The position numbers were made by a program, and so were the translations under genes. Positions 1-23,502 of a stretch of DNA of 64,000 bases are shown piece by piece. Origin of the DNA: Thunnus maccoyii (taxonomy: Eukaryota; Chordata; Actinopteri; Scombriformes; Scombridae); assembly GCF_910596095.1 (NCBI RefSeq), contig NC_056548.1, positions 19,058,651 through 19,122,650 on the forward strand. The letters are read 5' to 3'. Positions within the stretch are counted from its first letter, which is position 1. Each line of letters starts with the position of its first letter. The notes beneath the pieces are model-generated. The model made no database searches and was not told the DNA's origin. It was given only the letters and a program-made list of their open reading frames with translations.

Positions 1-151
1 AAAAACATCAATATAGCAGATGTCTTATCAGCAATTTGCAGAGTTGTAGATTTTATATTGTAGGCTTGTATAATTTATATAGCAAAGTTCAATTTAAAAG
101 CACTTAAGAAGCTAGTATATAAAGAAATAGAATCAAAGAGTTACTGATGTT

Positions 152-300
152 AGGCCACCCTACCAGGTCTACTGGTTAAGACACATACCACATAACCGCA
201 ACATCCACGGCTGTGGACCTTCTGTTACATGCCCTACCCATCTCTCTACCCATGTTTCCTGTCTTTCACCTGTCAGATAAAGTCAGTTAAAGAATATCAA
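152..300 (+). repeat. Degenerate tRNA-derived SINE relic
   Basis: The segment reads like the common teleost tRNA-head SINE. It has an A-box-like TGGTTAAGACACA, followed by wording resembling 'gcatgccatgtaatcgcaac', then a pyrimidine-rich body of repeated 'ccatctctct' and 'tttcctgtctttc', and ends near an A-rich 'agataaagtc' tail. The expected B-box (GGTTCGANTCC) is destroyed by mutation, so this is an old inactive copy. The assignment rests on recognising the layout, not on an alignment. Confidence 0.6.
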
Positions 301-3300
301 TAGGAAAATGATTTAAAAAACAAAGCTGAGAGAGAGAAAATGGATTTTTGTAGATGGCAAACAGTGAGTTAGATATCATTTGGTGTTGGGAATTTATTAG
401 TTTGACTGAAAGCAATCATCATACCATGTGTTATTTTTTAATAACTTTTTGCAAATAACTTTCCAACATTTGTGGTTAAGTACTGAGACACAACCCAACT
501 GATCAACAGCAGTGGAAGTTGAAGTGCCAGACAGATCTGGGAGCAGAGCCCCTGTAGGCAGAGTCCAGCAGCAGAGGGTGTCACACCGGGAAGCCAGTGC
601 TCTGGCCGGGTGTCTGGCCGTCAGCACGGACCCCCTGCTCTGGGTAATGGGAAGCAGTTTTCCTGCTAAATGTGGTGGAGAGAAGTAAATTACTGGGGTG
701 CAGCTGTCGGCAGGCAGGCTGGCTGGCATGGTGGGGGGAACCAGGAGGCTGAGAGGAGGTGGCACCTCCACCACTCGCCTCCTCTCACGGCAAGCCCGCT
801 GTGTGCTTACTTTGCTGTGCAGAGTCCGCCTGCTCACCACAACTGTGGTGCTCGGCAGCGCTTTCTGTCTCTGTTGCTCTCCTTCCTTTTTGTCTCTGTC
901 GTTTCCTTGCTGTCTTCATCTCTGTCCTTCCTCTTGTTCTCTTTCATTCTTACTCCCACATTCTTCCTCTTCTCTTAGTCTCTATTAACACCCCCCCTTT
1001 TCTTCTTTGCCTCTGCCTGCCCCCTCCAGCTCAACGCCTCTCAGTCCTCCCCCACTTCCAGCGCATGCTACCCGCCCACCACCCCACCACCCTGTTGCTA
1101 GGATAATGACCCTGCTGACAACTCAGACCCATGGCGGAAGCGGCTATGGACCAGCGAAAAGCTCCCAGTCTCTGACATCAATCACATCACTGGCACCTCT
1201 CTCCAGTTTAGGGAGGGTAGGGGAGACAGAGAGATGAAGGGGATGCTCAGCTGTCTGCAGACTAAGAGTTGACTGTATGCTCAGATATGTGGGCATGTGC
1301 ATCCTCCACATCAGCTTATTCTGGCACAGGGAACATATTTTGCAAAATATTCAGAGGTTAAATGTATGCCAGTACAAAAAGTTTTAGCGCGCTTTTAGAA
1401 GGACGTTGATGTTGATCGTATCAACAGCTGGAGAGAACCTGTCGCTGTAAAAAAAACGGATGCTGTGGAGTTTATTCCTTGTTCGTTTGAGAGTTTTAGA
1501 TCCTACAGTGTCATTGAGAGTTCATTGGCACTAATTTGCTCTAAATAATGTGTGTTTATTTGTTTGCCATGCAGTAACCCAGTTAACTAATCCATGGACT
1601 GCTTGTTTACCCAGGGAGAGGGGGCAAATCTCAGCCCCAGTGTGGCAGGGGGGAACTTCCCACAGTGTCTCTATGGTAATCAGCAGGTGTCACTCACCAC
1701 GGAGAAGAAGTGAGGGCTTTCTTACAAGCGTGAGAAAGAGGGGCAGCCTCCATTGCGCCCCCCACCCCCCTTGCTTTTTTTTTTTCCCCTGTTGGGGTAG
1801 CAGCAGCAACCGCAGTGACAGAGAGAAAGAGAGAGGGATAAGGGGAAGAGACAGAGAGGGCTACATTGGAGGCCGGGGTGGCCCTTCCCCACAACCTGTT
1901 GATGCTGCTGCCAATGCCCTGGCAATGGATCCCCCTATCCAGCTGCATGGGAGAGAGAAAGGCCAACAAAAGAGGTTTGGGAAGGAGGGGGGGATGTCAG
2001 GAAGACATAAAGAGAAGGGGGGGAAAAAATGAAGGAGACCAAACTCCTGGACAGTTTAGGATGGCATGTGAGCCTGGTGCTGCCTTATATGGACACGGTG
2101 AGATGGGCAAATGGGTAGATGGGTGTCCGGGCAGCACGAGAGGCCCAGCTCAGAGCTCTGTGGAGGAGGATGGTGGAGGCGGAGTTTGCGGTTGCTGGGG
2201 CTCAGTGGTGACCCCTGCATCAGGGAGCCCCCTCTCCTCTGGAGCCGGCGGCCCGTGGCTCATTGAGATGCAGGGCACAGGGTGGCAGGCCGCAGCTGCA
2301 GCCTACAGGCAGAACCCGGCAGAAAAGGGCCGAAGGGATGGCGGGGGCGGCTGAGGAAAAACCAACAAAAGGCGCAGCCCCCTCCCCCCTCCTCCCTCGC
2401 TTTGGAGTTCTAATTCCCTAATCCTCAACCTCCGCCTACCCCCCCTCTCATCCGATTCTCACCACTCAAACACACACACATACACACATGCACAGTTCAT
2501 GCAGTTACCACTGGCTCCCTTCCTCTCATCCCCAAGCCATGAATGGCCAGACGGGGACAAAACCCAACAGCAGCCCCCTCAGGAAGTCCAACCACTGGGT
2601 GTGGGCACTGAGAGGCGCATTTTGTCTGACGCTCTCTTGGTTCCTCTCACCCTGTGGTGTGTATGTGCGTATTCACCCACATACAGTGTGAGTGTGTGTG
2701 TGTGTGTATGGTTTATCTCATGCCAGATGACTAAGGTGGGCCTCTCTGTTTTAAGATTATTGTTTTGGATTTTTTATTAAAACCCCTCAAAGAAGTAAAA
2801 AAGACGAGATAGAACAAGGGGCGAGAGAAAGTGATGATATACAGCAGAGCTGTTAGTTTGGACACATTGTAAGGACACTGTGGCCTCTCTTTTTGGGGGC
2901 GGCACGATGAATGCTGCTTGATGCGCCTTATTAAAAGCCAACAAGCCACAGCAGCTGGGACCTCAACATTCCTGTCGTTGTCATGTAGAGACGAACAGAA
3001 CAGGACGCTCCTCGGAATCAGCCACTAACCTCTGTCACTCTCTGTCCTCTTTCTCTCTCTGCCTCTTGTGTCTAAAGCTGTCCACATTTTTCCCTTTTTT
3101 ATTTATTGACCCCTCAATGGCCAGCCCTTACTGTTAAGGCCTTTTAATCCAAGTTGACTTGCAAATGGCTTCAGCATCGAAAGGAAGCACTATTGTAAAT
3201 TTTAATCCCTTTAATCCCTCTTTTTTTTCTCACTTAAAGGATCAGGTGAAACTTTTAGATTTGTGAAATTAGTCCAGCATCTGGAGTAGAACGATTCACT

Positions 3301-3512
3301 TGCATTAACTTTAATTAAGAGATGTCTTGTGATACAGGTTTACCTCTGTCCTCATGCAAACTCTGATGGGGTACCTTGTTGGATCACAAACCGTTATGCG
3401 CAGACTTTATACAGTACTTATGATTTGTCACACATGCACACATAAGCAAACAAGACAATGCTCCATCATGTGCAGCTGTGGCGGAACCTGTTCTTCCCCC
3501 CCTGTACCTTGA

Positions 3513-3540
3513 TGTGTGCGTGTGTGTGTGTGTGTGTGTT
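3513..3540. repeat. (GT)n microsatellite
   Basis: About 13 GT units with one C interruption, inside the upstream akt1 intron. Shorter CA/GT tracts also occur near 2468-2490 and 2690-2708. Confidence 0.9.
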
Positions 3541-5360
3541 TGGGGTATAGAGGGCGTGGCAGTGGCAGCCTGGAGCTGTCCGCACACAGGGCCATGCAGC
3601 AGTTGGCAAATAAAGATGAATTCTGTTGTGTTTGGCAGCGGTTCTTCGTTCATTATTTTCCACTTTGCCCAGCGCGCATCCCAGACCTCAGCAGCTGCTT
3701 GTCATGTAAAGACACTCTATCAGGCCCTGACAGCTCCTCCCATGCACACACATACACACAGTGCACATGGATCATACACACTTCACTTGTGCTCACACCC
3801 CCCACTCGCAGTCCTACATATGTGGGGAGCATATGTAGTGATCTGTCTCACTACCACTCTGCTCAGCACAACTCTTTGCACACTGCGTAGCTTTCTCATC
3901 CCCTCTAGTTCTCTCATCTCTCATCTGGTGTCAAATCAGTCTTCCTATTCCTCTGTCCTTCCCCCCAATTTCATTGAGTTCAGCCACATGTCTGCTGTCA
4001 CACTGTACTTTTATTAGAACAGCTTTGATTCTGGGGCACAGCATTTAGTGTGTTTCCTCCATAGCTAAGTGTGTCTGTCTGTCTCGGCATTTACAGTCAG
4101 ACACTTGAAGCAGGTTTTATCTTATCTAGGTTGTGGTCAGTCTGTCTATTGGCCAGTTTCCTGTTTTGGAGAACACTTTGACATCAAACAGGTTTAGTTT
4201 ACAGGAACGCTGTGATGATGAACTGACTTAAAAGCAGAAGGCTCTCCTGTGTTGTTATGAGGCCCATTGTCCTTTGTCAGCAGTCTACACTGTGTTTCTC
4301 ACTGTACACAGGATGTATTTATGGTCTACTCTGCAAAGCATTGAAGTCAAGCATACAATTTTGAAAGCTAGCATCAGAAATTTTATATAATATTAAATAA
4401 GTGAAAATATTTGGTCTTGATTTATTTTGCTGGTCTCTATTATAGTTGCATAACACTCCTTTTGCCTAGTAAATGTAGCAATGTAGTCCCTTTTCTACAT
4501 TTACTCACCTAAATGTGTGTGCGAGTCAACAATAAAAATGCAAAAAGCATAACTGTTATTTTCACTGTCACATCATGTCAGCGCATAAGTAAGCCACGCT
4601 GCGGAAAGTAGAACTGAATAAGAGTAGAAGAGGAAATGGGTGTAAATAGGAAGCTGACAAGGGTCATCTTTGTTGTTTATGCAGACTGTTTGCGGGGGGT
4701 TGCACTGCAGAGTGGCGAAGATATACACATACACAGACAACCGGATATGGCTGCTTCCACTGTTGTCATGTGACCAGGTTTGTGTGGTTAGAGACGAGGA
4801 AGTTGCTGTGTCCTCCTGTCTAGAAAGAACGTGTTCAAGTCAAAGATTTGGTTTGCTAATGTGGAGTTTCTCAATAGGTGGCTTTTCTTGGTGCCACATC
4901 CCTACTACATTCTATTGATGTCAAAGACGTGTGTGTCTGTGTCGAAAAAGATGATGAAAACCTTGCACAAACTGTTTTTCTTTTCTATATCCTCGTGTGG
5001 GAATTGTGATTTTTTTTGTTTCAGTTTTTGTAGTCACAGTATCAAAGTAGCTGTTTCACTAATCACAGGCGGGGTTTAGACCCTCAGTGTCACATTCCTT
5101 CATGAGCTTGTTTACCTCCTTGTGTGCTGTATGGGGCCTTTGTCATAATGCCCTTTCTATCACAATTACATAATTCAGGTACAGTGACAGTGGTCAGAGG
5201 AGTCTAGTGACTAAAAATGGTGAGCTTGCATCGTCATCTGTCTGACATCCATGTGACCGAGCCCACCTCAGTGTTGGAGAATGTCTAGCTGATGCACGCC
5301 AAGCCATGCAACGCTGCGTCATGTATGACCACCCATGCTACTTCTGGTGGGTGCTGTGCG

Positions 5361-5376
5361 TCACTAGGGGGCTGGC
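5361..5376 (+). promoter_or_regulatory. CTCF-like motif
   Basis: TCACTAGGGGGCTGGC fits the vertebrate CTCF core (CCASYAGRKGGCRS) with T in place of the first C and a mismatch near the 3' end. It lies in the upstream akt1 intron. Motif match only; occupancy cannot be judged from sequence. Confidence 0.4.
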
Positions 5377-7010
5377 AGGAAGAGCTGAAAGCCTTCCAAA
5401 CTGAATGTTGTTGTCACTCATTACACACAAATAACCTTCAGTGCCTACAGGCAGTGCACACAAAGAAATTTATTTACACACAAGCACATACATGCGTAAA
5501 CATAAACACCTGCCTCTGCCCATCAGGATCTGAATTCTATAGTGTAAGTAAGGACTCTACTCAGTCTGGATGTGATTTGCTGCATTCCAGCTGCCAAACC
5601 AAAACTTCTAAACTGAAAGTTTAGACTCCACCGGCCAGACAAGCGTGGACGTTGTGCCTTCATCTGGTGTCACGGTGTCAGGTAGGGAGCTCATTATGTT
5701 GGCTCTGCATTGTGCACATACTGTCCTCAGTGTGGGCTGGCATGGACTATAGCTGGGGGATATGGGTCAGCCAAAACCTGACCACAGAGAGAGGCACCAG
5801 CTGGGGCCCAGCTGAGGAAAACAAGGCTCGGTGCGGAGGGCTCAGGAGACTTTCTGGCCGCAGTGTGAAAGATTAAGGCAACTAATGTTTGTGTTGAACG
5901 GGCTCTAGGTTTAATTCCCAGCTGATACTTGTATGAGTACATGTACTCTTTTGCGCTTTGATGATTTAGATTTTTATGCTATCCATGTCCGCAAGCGCCA
6001 AGGTGCCGAAGTAAGGAAGTCTGGTTGTCTTGAAGGCTTGTGATAAATAACACTACGCATGTGTATTCTCTGGAGATCAGCACACACATGGGTGACTGAT
6101 GTGGAAGTTGATTGGTGAAGCTTGTAGTTTAAAACAGACAAACGACTCATCACAGTAATTGCGTTACATTGAAACAGGCATGAGGGAAATCCACCAAACG
6201 GATTCCTGCCGGTGTGTATTTCAATTAGGACAGCACATCTAATATGAGTGGCTTTGTCGGAAGGCTGTGAGAAAAGGCAATCTGATGTCTGACAAAGTCG
6301 AGCTAATTTCTAAATGAGATATGTTTGGTGTGAAAACACTTACTCTGCAGAAAACTGGATGAAAAATCTCCTCCGGTGCCATGATGAAAAATGTAATAAG
6401 GTATTGGACATCTGCTGTGGATTGAAGACTAAAGTATATTGTGCTCTGGGGCAGATGTTTCCTCTAGAGTGGTGATTGGTGCCACCACCTTGCCAGTCGC
6501 GGTAAATCAGGTGTTTTTACACTTGGGTGTTTGCTTTGGGTTTAATGACTTTATACTCTGCTAGAAGGTGATGTAAAGAGTGTTTTACAAGGCTTTCATC
6601 CTGCTGTATGTGATCAACTTTGCTAGAATGGTTGTACTTTTCTAAAGTGTCCTTGTCCTTTCCTCCCCTCCTTTTATCTCGACAGAGAAAAGCCATATGG
6701 AGGATGTCCTATTAGGGTTGGCTGCTCGTGTCGTCACTTTCTCAAAAAATGTTGAAAAGAAGCGACAAGAGGAAGTTCATAATTTCGAGGTGTCAAAAGT
6801 GACAAATCTCGACAAGTGACGTTCAGTCAGAGTAAATTATTTTCCTCTCCTTAAATATTTTATAAGGACACACACTAAACAGAGGCGACATTACAAGTTG
6901 CCGTTTGTTCTGCATCGTCTCAAACTGATCAGTTTCATCAGTCAGAAGTGTGTGTGTTTGAAAGAGGGTAACAGAAGCTCATATTGACAGATCTCCTATC
7001 CCTCCCCTAC

Positions 7011-7037
7011 AGACACAAACACACACACACACACACA
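7011..7037. repeat. (CA)n microsatellite
   Basis: Near-perfect CA dinucleotide run in the intron about 1 kb upstream of the first visible akt1 coding exon. Confidence 0.9.
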
Positions 7038-8041
7038 TCCTCTGTCTCTCACACATGCACACCACACTTCTGTGTTGGAGGAAATGGGGCAATTAAGGAC
7101 AGCTTGCTACGGCTCTGCATGGGGTTAATATGCGGCTCCGTAATTAAAAATAAATTACATTTTTCCTGTATAAATATTCAAGTCCCACTCCACTGTGTGC
7201 CACTGCCTTGTTATGGTATGTAAGCTATTTTTTTCCCCCCGTCTGCAAAACATCTGGCACAACATTTCCTGAAGCATCACCGGAATAAATTGAGTTTTGT
7301 CTGCCTACGAGAGATTCATTTGTGTGATGCTAGTGTGTCTAAGTGAATGGGATGGACATGCATGGCCTGAGGTTATGGGTGTTGTCTAGAAAATGGGAAT
7401 TGTGGGAGGTTTTTATTTGAAAATCAGATTGAGGTTTGGGCAGACACGATGCTGGTGTTACAAAAAGATTGATAGCAAAGAGACAAAAAAAAAAGTGGCT
7501 GCGGTTGATGATATGTTAAACTGCATTTACAGACTAGACTCAGATTCTAAACTTGAACTTGCCAGCTCAAGGAAATGGTGGGAGAAAGTTTTTAGACAGT
7601 TTGAATGTTCCCTGAGAATCTATCTAGAGTGCAAATCACTGCTGGAAAGGGGACAGACGGGGCAGGGGGAAAGGGTCCTGACTCCTACTAAAACCACCAT
7701 TTGTCCTGCAGCTGACCTACACTAAAAGAAAGACGGTGACAAGATGGTCATTTTAGGGAGCCCTAGTGAACAGCATAGTAATTAGATTGCAGGAAATGGG
7801 TTGCACCTCTGGGAATTTAAACAGAAAGAGAGAGGACGACATAGTTCTGTCATTAATCACGAAGCCACAATGTAAACAAAATGGTTGTGCACTGGTCGGC
7901 ATTTTGAGCGTGGAAGCACGTTCTCTCAACGTGCATCATGAATTGTTTTTTGAGCAGAAACTCTGAAAGTCTTTAGTCACAAGTTGTTTAATTTTCTCTC
8001 CTGTTATTCAACAATCCCCTTCAATCTCTTTCTCATATCAG

Positions 8042-18311
<10,270 letters not shown>

Positions 18312-20215
18312 ACGACTCTCATACATTCCTCTGGTCCCACCATCTCCCTTCTCCCCACCCGACTGCACTCTCAAAAGACCCGGGGGAGGGGGGGGCCATG
18401 TCCCCCCCCGTCCTCCCAGCATTGTCTGCAGATGCCGTTGGTGGACGCAACATTACAATCTGCAAGTTGTGTTTTACTGGAAGGAGGAAATACAAGACAA
18501 AAACAAAGATAACTGTGGTTGTTCTGTGTTGGCCTTTGAAGACTGACCACGGAGAGAGTTAACACTACCCTGCATTTCCTGGTCGTTACGTTGTATACCG
18601 AGCAGGCATCCGTACACCATAATGAATGGGGAAATGTAGTTATGTTATGCACAAATTAGGCCACTGCTATGAATTTCGAAAAGGGCCATTTTGTATTGAA
18701 AATATATAATAGAATATGAATCAACCATTTCAAATAGAAGTAGGCATACTGTGGACCAAAATATCATGTGAGAGGAGAGTGTGTTGTTTGTTGATTGGGT
18801 GATAAAACCATGTCTGAACAATTCAAATACCATTCAGATCAAGTCTTCAAGACATTTTTTTTTTGGCTTCAAAAGTGAATGTACCATATCAAATAAAGTC
18901 AATCTTTCTGCATATTTACGTGTTGTAACACATGGTTGATTCTCCTAAGACTGAAATGCCATCTTCTGGACAGGATTTGTATGACTTTTTCTTATAACCC
19001 TGATGCAAAATTGACACCAGTCGGTTTGTTATATTATCATGCAACACCATGATGAGTCTGATGAATCAATTGTGCAATACAGCCTGATGTGAGGAATGGC
19101 AGACATGCAAAGAATGCAGAGTGATTAATCATTAAAGTAAAAGCTGGCTTGCAGTGGATTCCTGTTTGCACATCGGAGTCACTGAGAGAAACCCGGTTTT
19201 CTGTTCAGATAATAAATAGCTCCTCCAGACCCCCCCCTGAAGTAAGTGCTTATAGTTCCTGATGCCTTCCTTTCTCAATGCTGTGCTGCAAACACCTCCT
19301 GGTTTCCCCTCTGATCTTGATCAGTCAGGCACCCCAGTCCTCTCTGACCCTTCAGAAACTCTTCTCTCCTCTTAGGGTTTTTCCTCTATGTACAGTATTG
19401 GGTGTTTTCCACCCAGTGCATTCACTGCAGCCTCAATGAGGTCACTTTAACATAATACATTTCTTTAGGAAAACTTTGCAAGCAAACTGGGCTTCAGGGG
19501 AAAACACACAAAGTGTCATCTTTGATTTGCTACTTTAGGGGGACTTGTGTCCCTTCACGAGCTTCTTAGTTATTTATATGAGACCAGCATTGACTAAAAT
19601 GAGTTTTACTGTGCCAATGATATGCACTTTGCTGCCCCAAAATGATTGTATTTGGACTCTTATTTGTATTTTATGGTTGGTAAAGATTAAATTAGCGTCT
19701 TTTATGATGTAAATTCAAATGTTGTGGATACAAATAAAATAAGAATTGCTTGTTTGTATGATTACTCCCCTTTTACAGACGGTTGAGGCTGAACTGAGAC
19801 TCATGGGAACCGAAACTCTTATTTCAAAGTGTGCTAAGAGGTTTCCAAAATGCCTCTGTGTTTTTAAGATGACAGATAATCACTTTTCAGAAGTGCATCA
19901 TACGTTATTGAATGTAATGGTTTTTATGGTATTGTTTTCACTTCAATCGTTTTGCAAACCTTTTGTTCATTTTTTTAAAAAAGAATCTGATTGTTACTTA
20001 TTCCTATGCACACTCACCCTTTGCTGTCACCTTCTGAAAATAGGGAAATTCATTTTGTACTTTTTGTTTTTTATTTCAACTTTTTTTTTTGTACCTGCCC
20101 TCCCATATTCCTGAGACTGAGGACACCAGCTTTAGTAAACAAATAATATAAACTTTGTACACTGTTTTTACTTGTTTCTTTCAAATTGATGAAATAAAAA
20201 GGTCTTAACAATAAG
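18312..20215 (+). other. akt1: akt1 3' untranslated region
   Basis: No coding content after the TAA. Three canonical AATAAA signals occur at 18892-18897, 19733-19738 and 20193-20198, so alternative polyadenylation giving roughly 0.6, 1.4 and 1.9 kb UTRs is possible. A short C/G-run lies at about 18380-18415. Confidence 0.7.
20193..20198 (+). terminator. akt1: Distal akt1 poly(A) signal AATAAA
   Basis: The last canonical hexamer before intergenic sequence, followed by a GT-containing stretch near 20215. Proximal alternatives are at 18892 and 19733. Confidence 0.6.
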
Positions 20216-20689
20216 CTGTGCAGACTCATCTTTCACTATGAAATATTACAGTCCTGCCCTTGAAGACACACGAATGAGCGCTTTGATGTGTTGTAAAGAG
20301 TCCAGAAGTCAAAGTAATGAATCTAATATTCTGCCATATTAAAAGCGATGTGAGATATTGATTACTGTGTCTAGACATTTGCAGAAATTAAAATGTTGGG
20401 ATGAGTTTTCCAGGAAAAGAAAATTATTAATTTTTTCATCCTTTTCTGGTGCAGTTATGTTGTTTTTCCACACATATGATCATCCTTGTCTTTCCATTTG
20501 CACCTGAAATTCCTTTAAGGTGCAACAGCTACATTAGTAGTTTTTTCTTTTACTATCTGCCACTAAATAGTAAAAAAAAAAAAAGAATCAATACGAGTAG
20601 GAATTGTGTTTATCTAAACCTCACTGTGATCACACCCCACAGACAAAACATGGCTAAGTTTGTGAGACAAATGTTCCAGCACTCAGCAG

Positions 20690-21045
20690 CTCTGACTGTG
20701 TCTTGGCTGTGTTCTCTGCCTCCGCAGGACTGCTCAGGTCCATGTCTGGGGCTCCGCAGCTGGTCTGAGACGGGGAAGATGCTCCCCCTGGGCCTCGGGC
20801 AGATGGTACAGTCTCTGGAGCAGATGTTGACAGCCAGGGCTCACAGTCTGTCTTTGGCCAGCTGCAATGCACAGCGCCACACAGCGAGACCGAGGTTTGG
20901 CCCAGTGTGGCGCTCACCTGACAACCATCCCTCACCTGACTCCAGCTGCACTGCCCGAAACACACCGTGCTGCGGCTGCAAGCTCTGCCACGGGTCTCCC
21001 TTGGGTGATGTAGTGTTGTGCTGTGTGAGGAACATGTCACTCATG
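20690..21045. other. Unexplained GC-rich island
   Basis: About 350 bp of high-GC sequence in an AT-rich setting, open for long stretches on both strands (+ to 21114; - 20654-21040 and 20841-21305). It has acceptor-like (ctgcctccgcag at about 20718-20729) and donor-like strings. I recognise no domain in either translation. It could be a relic exon, a non-coding exon, a repeat fragment or a regulatory element. Confidence 0.35.
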
Positions 21046-22281
21046 CACACACTGCAAGACAGAGTTCTTCTCTGCTTTGTACTAGAGACACAAGTATTTC
21101 CTGTTACAGTATGATGACAAAATACAGAGAGGCTGGTACTCACATACTCTGAATGTACGAAATACCAGGCAGTGTTACTCTTGTTTAAAGGTAGGTGAGT
21201 CCAGTTAAAGCCAGTATAATGATTTAACTTATTGAATCTACAAAAATGATAAAGGTTGTAGAGAAGCAGACAAATAAGAGGATTTTTAGGTTTTGAGAGA
21301 CACATGAGATATGAAAAAGGCCCTGCAACTCAAAATAAAGAGAAATGACCTTAAAAGTAAACTATTTTATTATTTGCCACTACAGATGTTGTTTTTTTTG
21401 TTCCCTAATGTTACAGAGGTGAGACTGCAAGATCAGCTACACAGCAGATACTCGCTTGAACTGTAGGAGACAGTAAAAGCATGAGGAGAGGATGAATCAT
21501 GAACTGTTACCTGGATCATAAACTCACTCGATGTGGTGTCATGCAGGTCAATTTCTTCCATTTTAAAACAATATGCAGTTCAAGGTGATGTAACCTTAAA
21601 AAGTAAATGCCTGCGTCTATGTCATAATAATAGGAAAAAGCACAGGTGTCACTTATAACATTAACAATAGCTGCGTTCTATTCAAGTGAACCTGAAGCAG
21701 CTACATGGAATACAGCTGTCGTTCATTTAATTGTTTTTACCTGTGATTTTCTCACTATTACATGTGGAATGTTTTCCATGACAAAAGTCTTGTTGTTGTT
21801 GATGGAGCTTGGTAAGAGGAAGTGGTGTCATGATTTGGTGAAGGAGCAGGTTTGTTTTTATGAGGGTGGGGGGGTTTAGTGTTACAGAGGTCAGATCTCT
21901 TAGAAACATCATCCTATTTACTAGAAACCCCCTGACAACACTAGAGCAGAGGTGTAGTGGAGGGTAAAAACTCACCTGAACACGGTATAAGTTTACTTTA
22001 CTCACTCTGTATAATAATATAATAATTATAATATGAATATACATCAGTGTATAGATTGTAATGTATTTATGTAATATATGCACAGATTATTTATATGTTT
22101 ATGTAGTAGAGATGCTTGGCCTTACAGACTTACTACCAACTCACTTAGAGAAAAATATCAGCGTGAGTTCAATTAAATGAATGAATTATTAATATTGTTC
22201 CATGGTCACTTCATAAAAAAAATTCCCTTAATTTAATTTTCCTGTGACATAAATGTAATGTTGGAGGGAGATGATGCTAAA

Positions 22282-22295
22282 GCGCCACCTAGCGG
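22282..22295 (-). promoter_or_regulatory. CTCF-like motif between akt1 and cep170b
   Basis: GCGCCACCTAGCGG reverse-complements to CCGCTAGGTGGCGC, which fits the CTCF core with one departure (G for A at the third base). The position, between two genes in a conserved linkage block, would suit an insulator. Motif evidence only. Confidence 0.45.
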
Positions 22296-23502
22296 TTACT
22301 GGGTAGATGTAAAACAACTTTCACACATGAACATCGCCAGATGTTTTGTTAAGTTGTAATCGGGAGCAAAGAATGACATAGACTGACTACTTCAAAGTTG
22401 GATTTGAATTGCGTTAGACAATTTCACGGTAAACTGTAATAATTAGTGACACAAATTTAACTTTTCAACAACGAGTCAACATTATTCCATTTACAGCCTG
22501 ACGCGGTGCCGTAACTCATTTGAACAGTTTGAGCTCGTTGCCACGCATTAATCTTTTTACTGACTGTTCACCTGTACCTGGGATGTTTTTCTGTCTCACT
22601 GTGCCAACGTGAAACACAGCCGGATCAACAAAGTCCTGTCCCCGTGAATAGAGCCAAAGATCGTTTATAAAGAAGATGAATCACCCGGTGGTGAAAAGTC
22701 TGGTGTGATCTGCAAACATGGCCCTTTAGTGTATTTGTTTTATAAATGTGTTAATGAGTTCAACACCTCCAATTTTTAATCTACTTAGTGCTGTCATAAA
22801 TTCCTACTGGGCAGCCCTACAAAACCGTTATCCTACTGATCAGGTGGGTCATATATTCGTAGATAGACAATGAAGTAAGTAAACTAAATAAAGAATTATA
22901 TTCATAATGAATGAAAAATTGAAGTACAAATATGCCATCATTTAAAATAATGTTACATTTATTAACTAGAACAAGATCATATGAGATTATCACTATTAGA
23001 AAGAATCAAGAAAAAATACATTCATGCTGCATCTGAAGGGAACAAGTTATATAATCTCTACTGTATAATAGTTAACTCAGTTAGTTATTTTTGTGTTGGT
23101 CTTTGAATTGAATACATCAAATGATGTGATCTAGTTACACAGAAAAACTGAAAAACACACAATGGCAAAGAGAAATAAAAAGAAATAGCATTGCCTCATT
23201 CTCAGCAATATGTTTGTCTAACTTCTTGTGGGTGGATTTTAATGTGATCATTTAAATAATAAAATAATTGAAAATCTAAATTAAGAAAAGAATAAATAAT
23301 TAAATATCTAAGTATCAGTAATAACTGTCTCTCCCTAAACATAATTAGCTAATAGAAGAATACTATTTGTTGATTGGTAACATTCATGTATTTCTATTCA
23401 CCATATTAGCTTCTGCCTTCAAATCTCATAAGACTGTTTTATGATCCAAGATATAAGACAACATATAGAGGGATGTTTTTATTTTTATTTTCCAGTGTAA
23501 AG

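Larger units (their letters stand above)
1..8041 (+). other. akt1: akt1 intron upstream of the first visible coding exon
   Basis: This stretch ends in a clean acceptor directly before the akt1 PH-domain exon at 8042, which opens with two bases completing a split glycine codon. An upstream exon coding the usual AKT start (MSDV... to the split Gly) is therefore required. I looked for it on the + strand and did not see it, so the intron probably starts before the window. It contains a decayed SINE near 152-300, CA/GT microsatellites, a purine/GC-rich low-complexity stretch around 1600-2400, and a CTCF-like motif at 5361. Open frames here are short, low in complexity and not recognisable; I regard them as chance. 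Confidence 0.7.

Noticed and set aside
397-840. 147-codon frame on the - strand
   Set aside because: No recognisable domain, and compositionally biased sequence in the akt1 intron. Nothing suggests a gene.
1960-1980. Candidate first coding exon of akt1 ending in a Lys-Arg/G-like string before GT
   Set aside because: The upstream reading does not give MSDV...KEGW and the frame has no suitable ATG. It is a chance resemblance.
1550-2354. Overlapping frames of 160 and 162 codons on the + strand
   Set aside because: They arise from a purine/GC-rich low-complexity stretch with few stop codons; the translations are Gly/Arg/Lys-rich and unlike any family I know.
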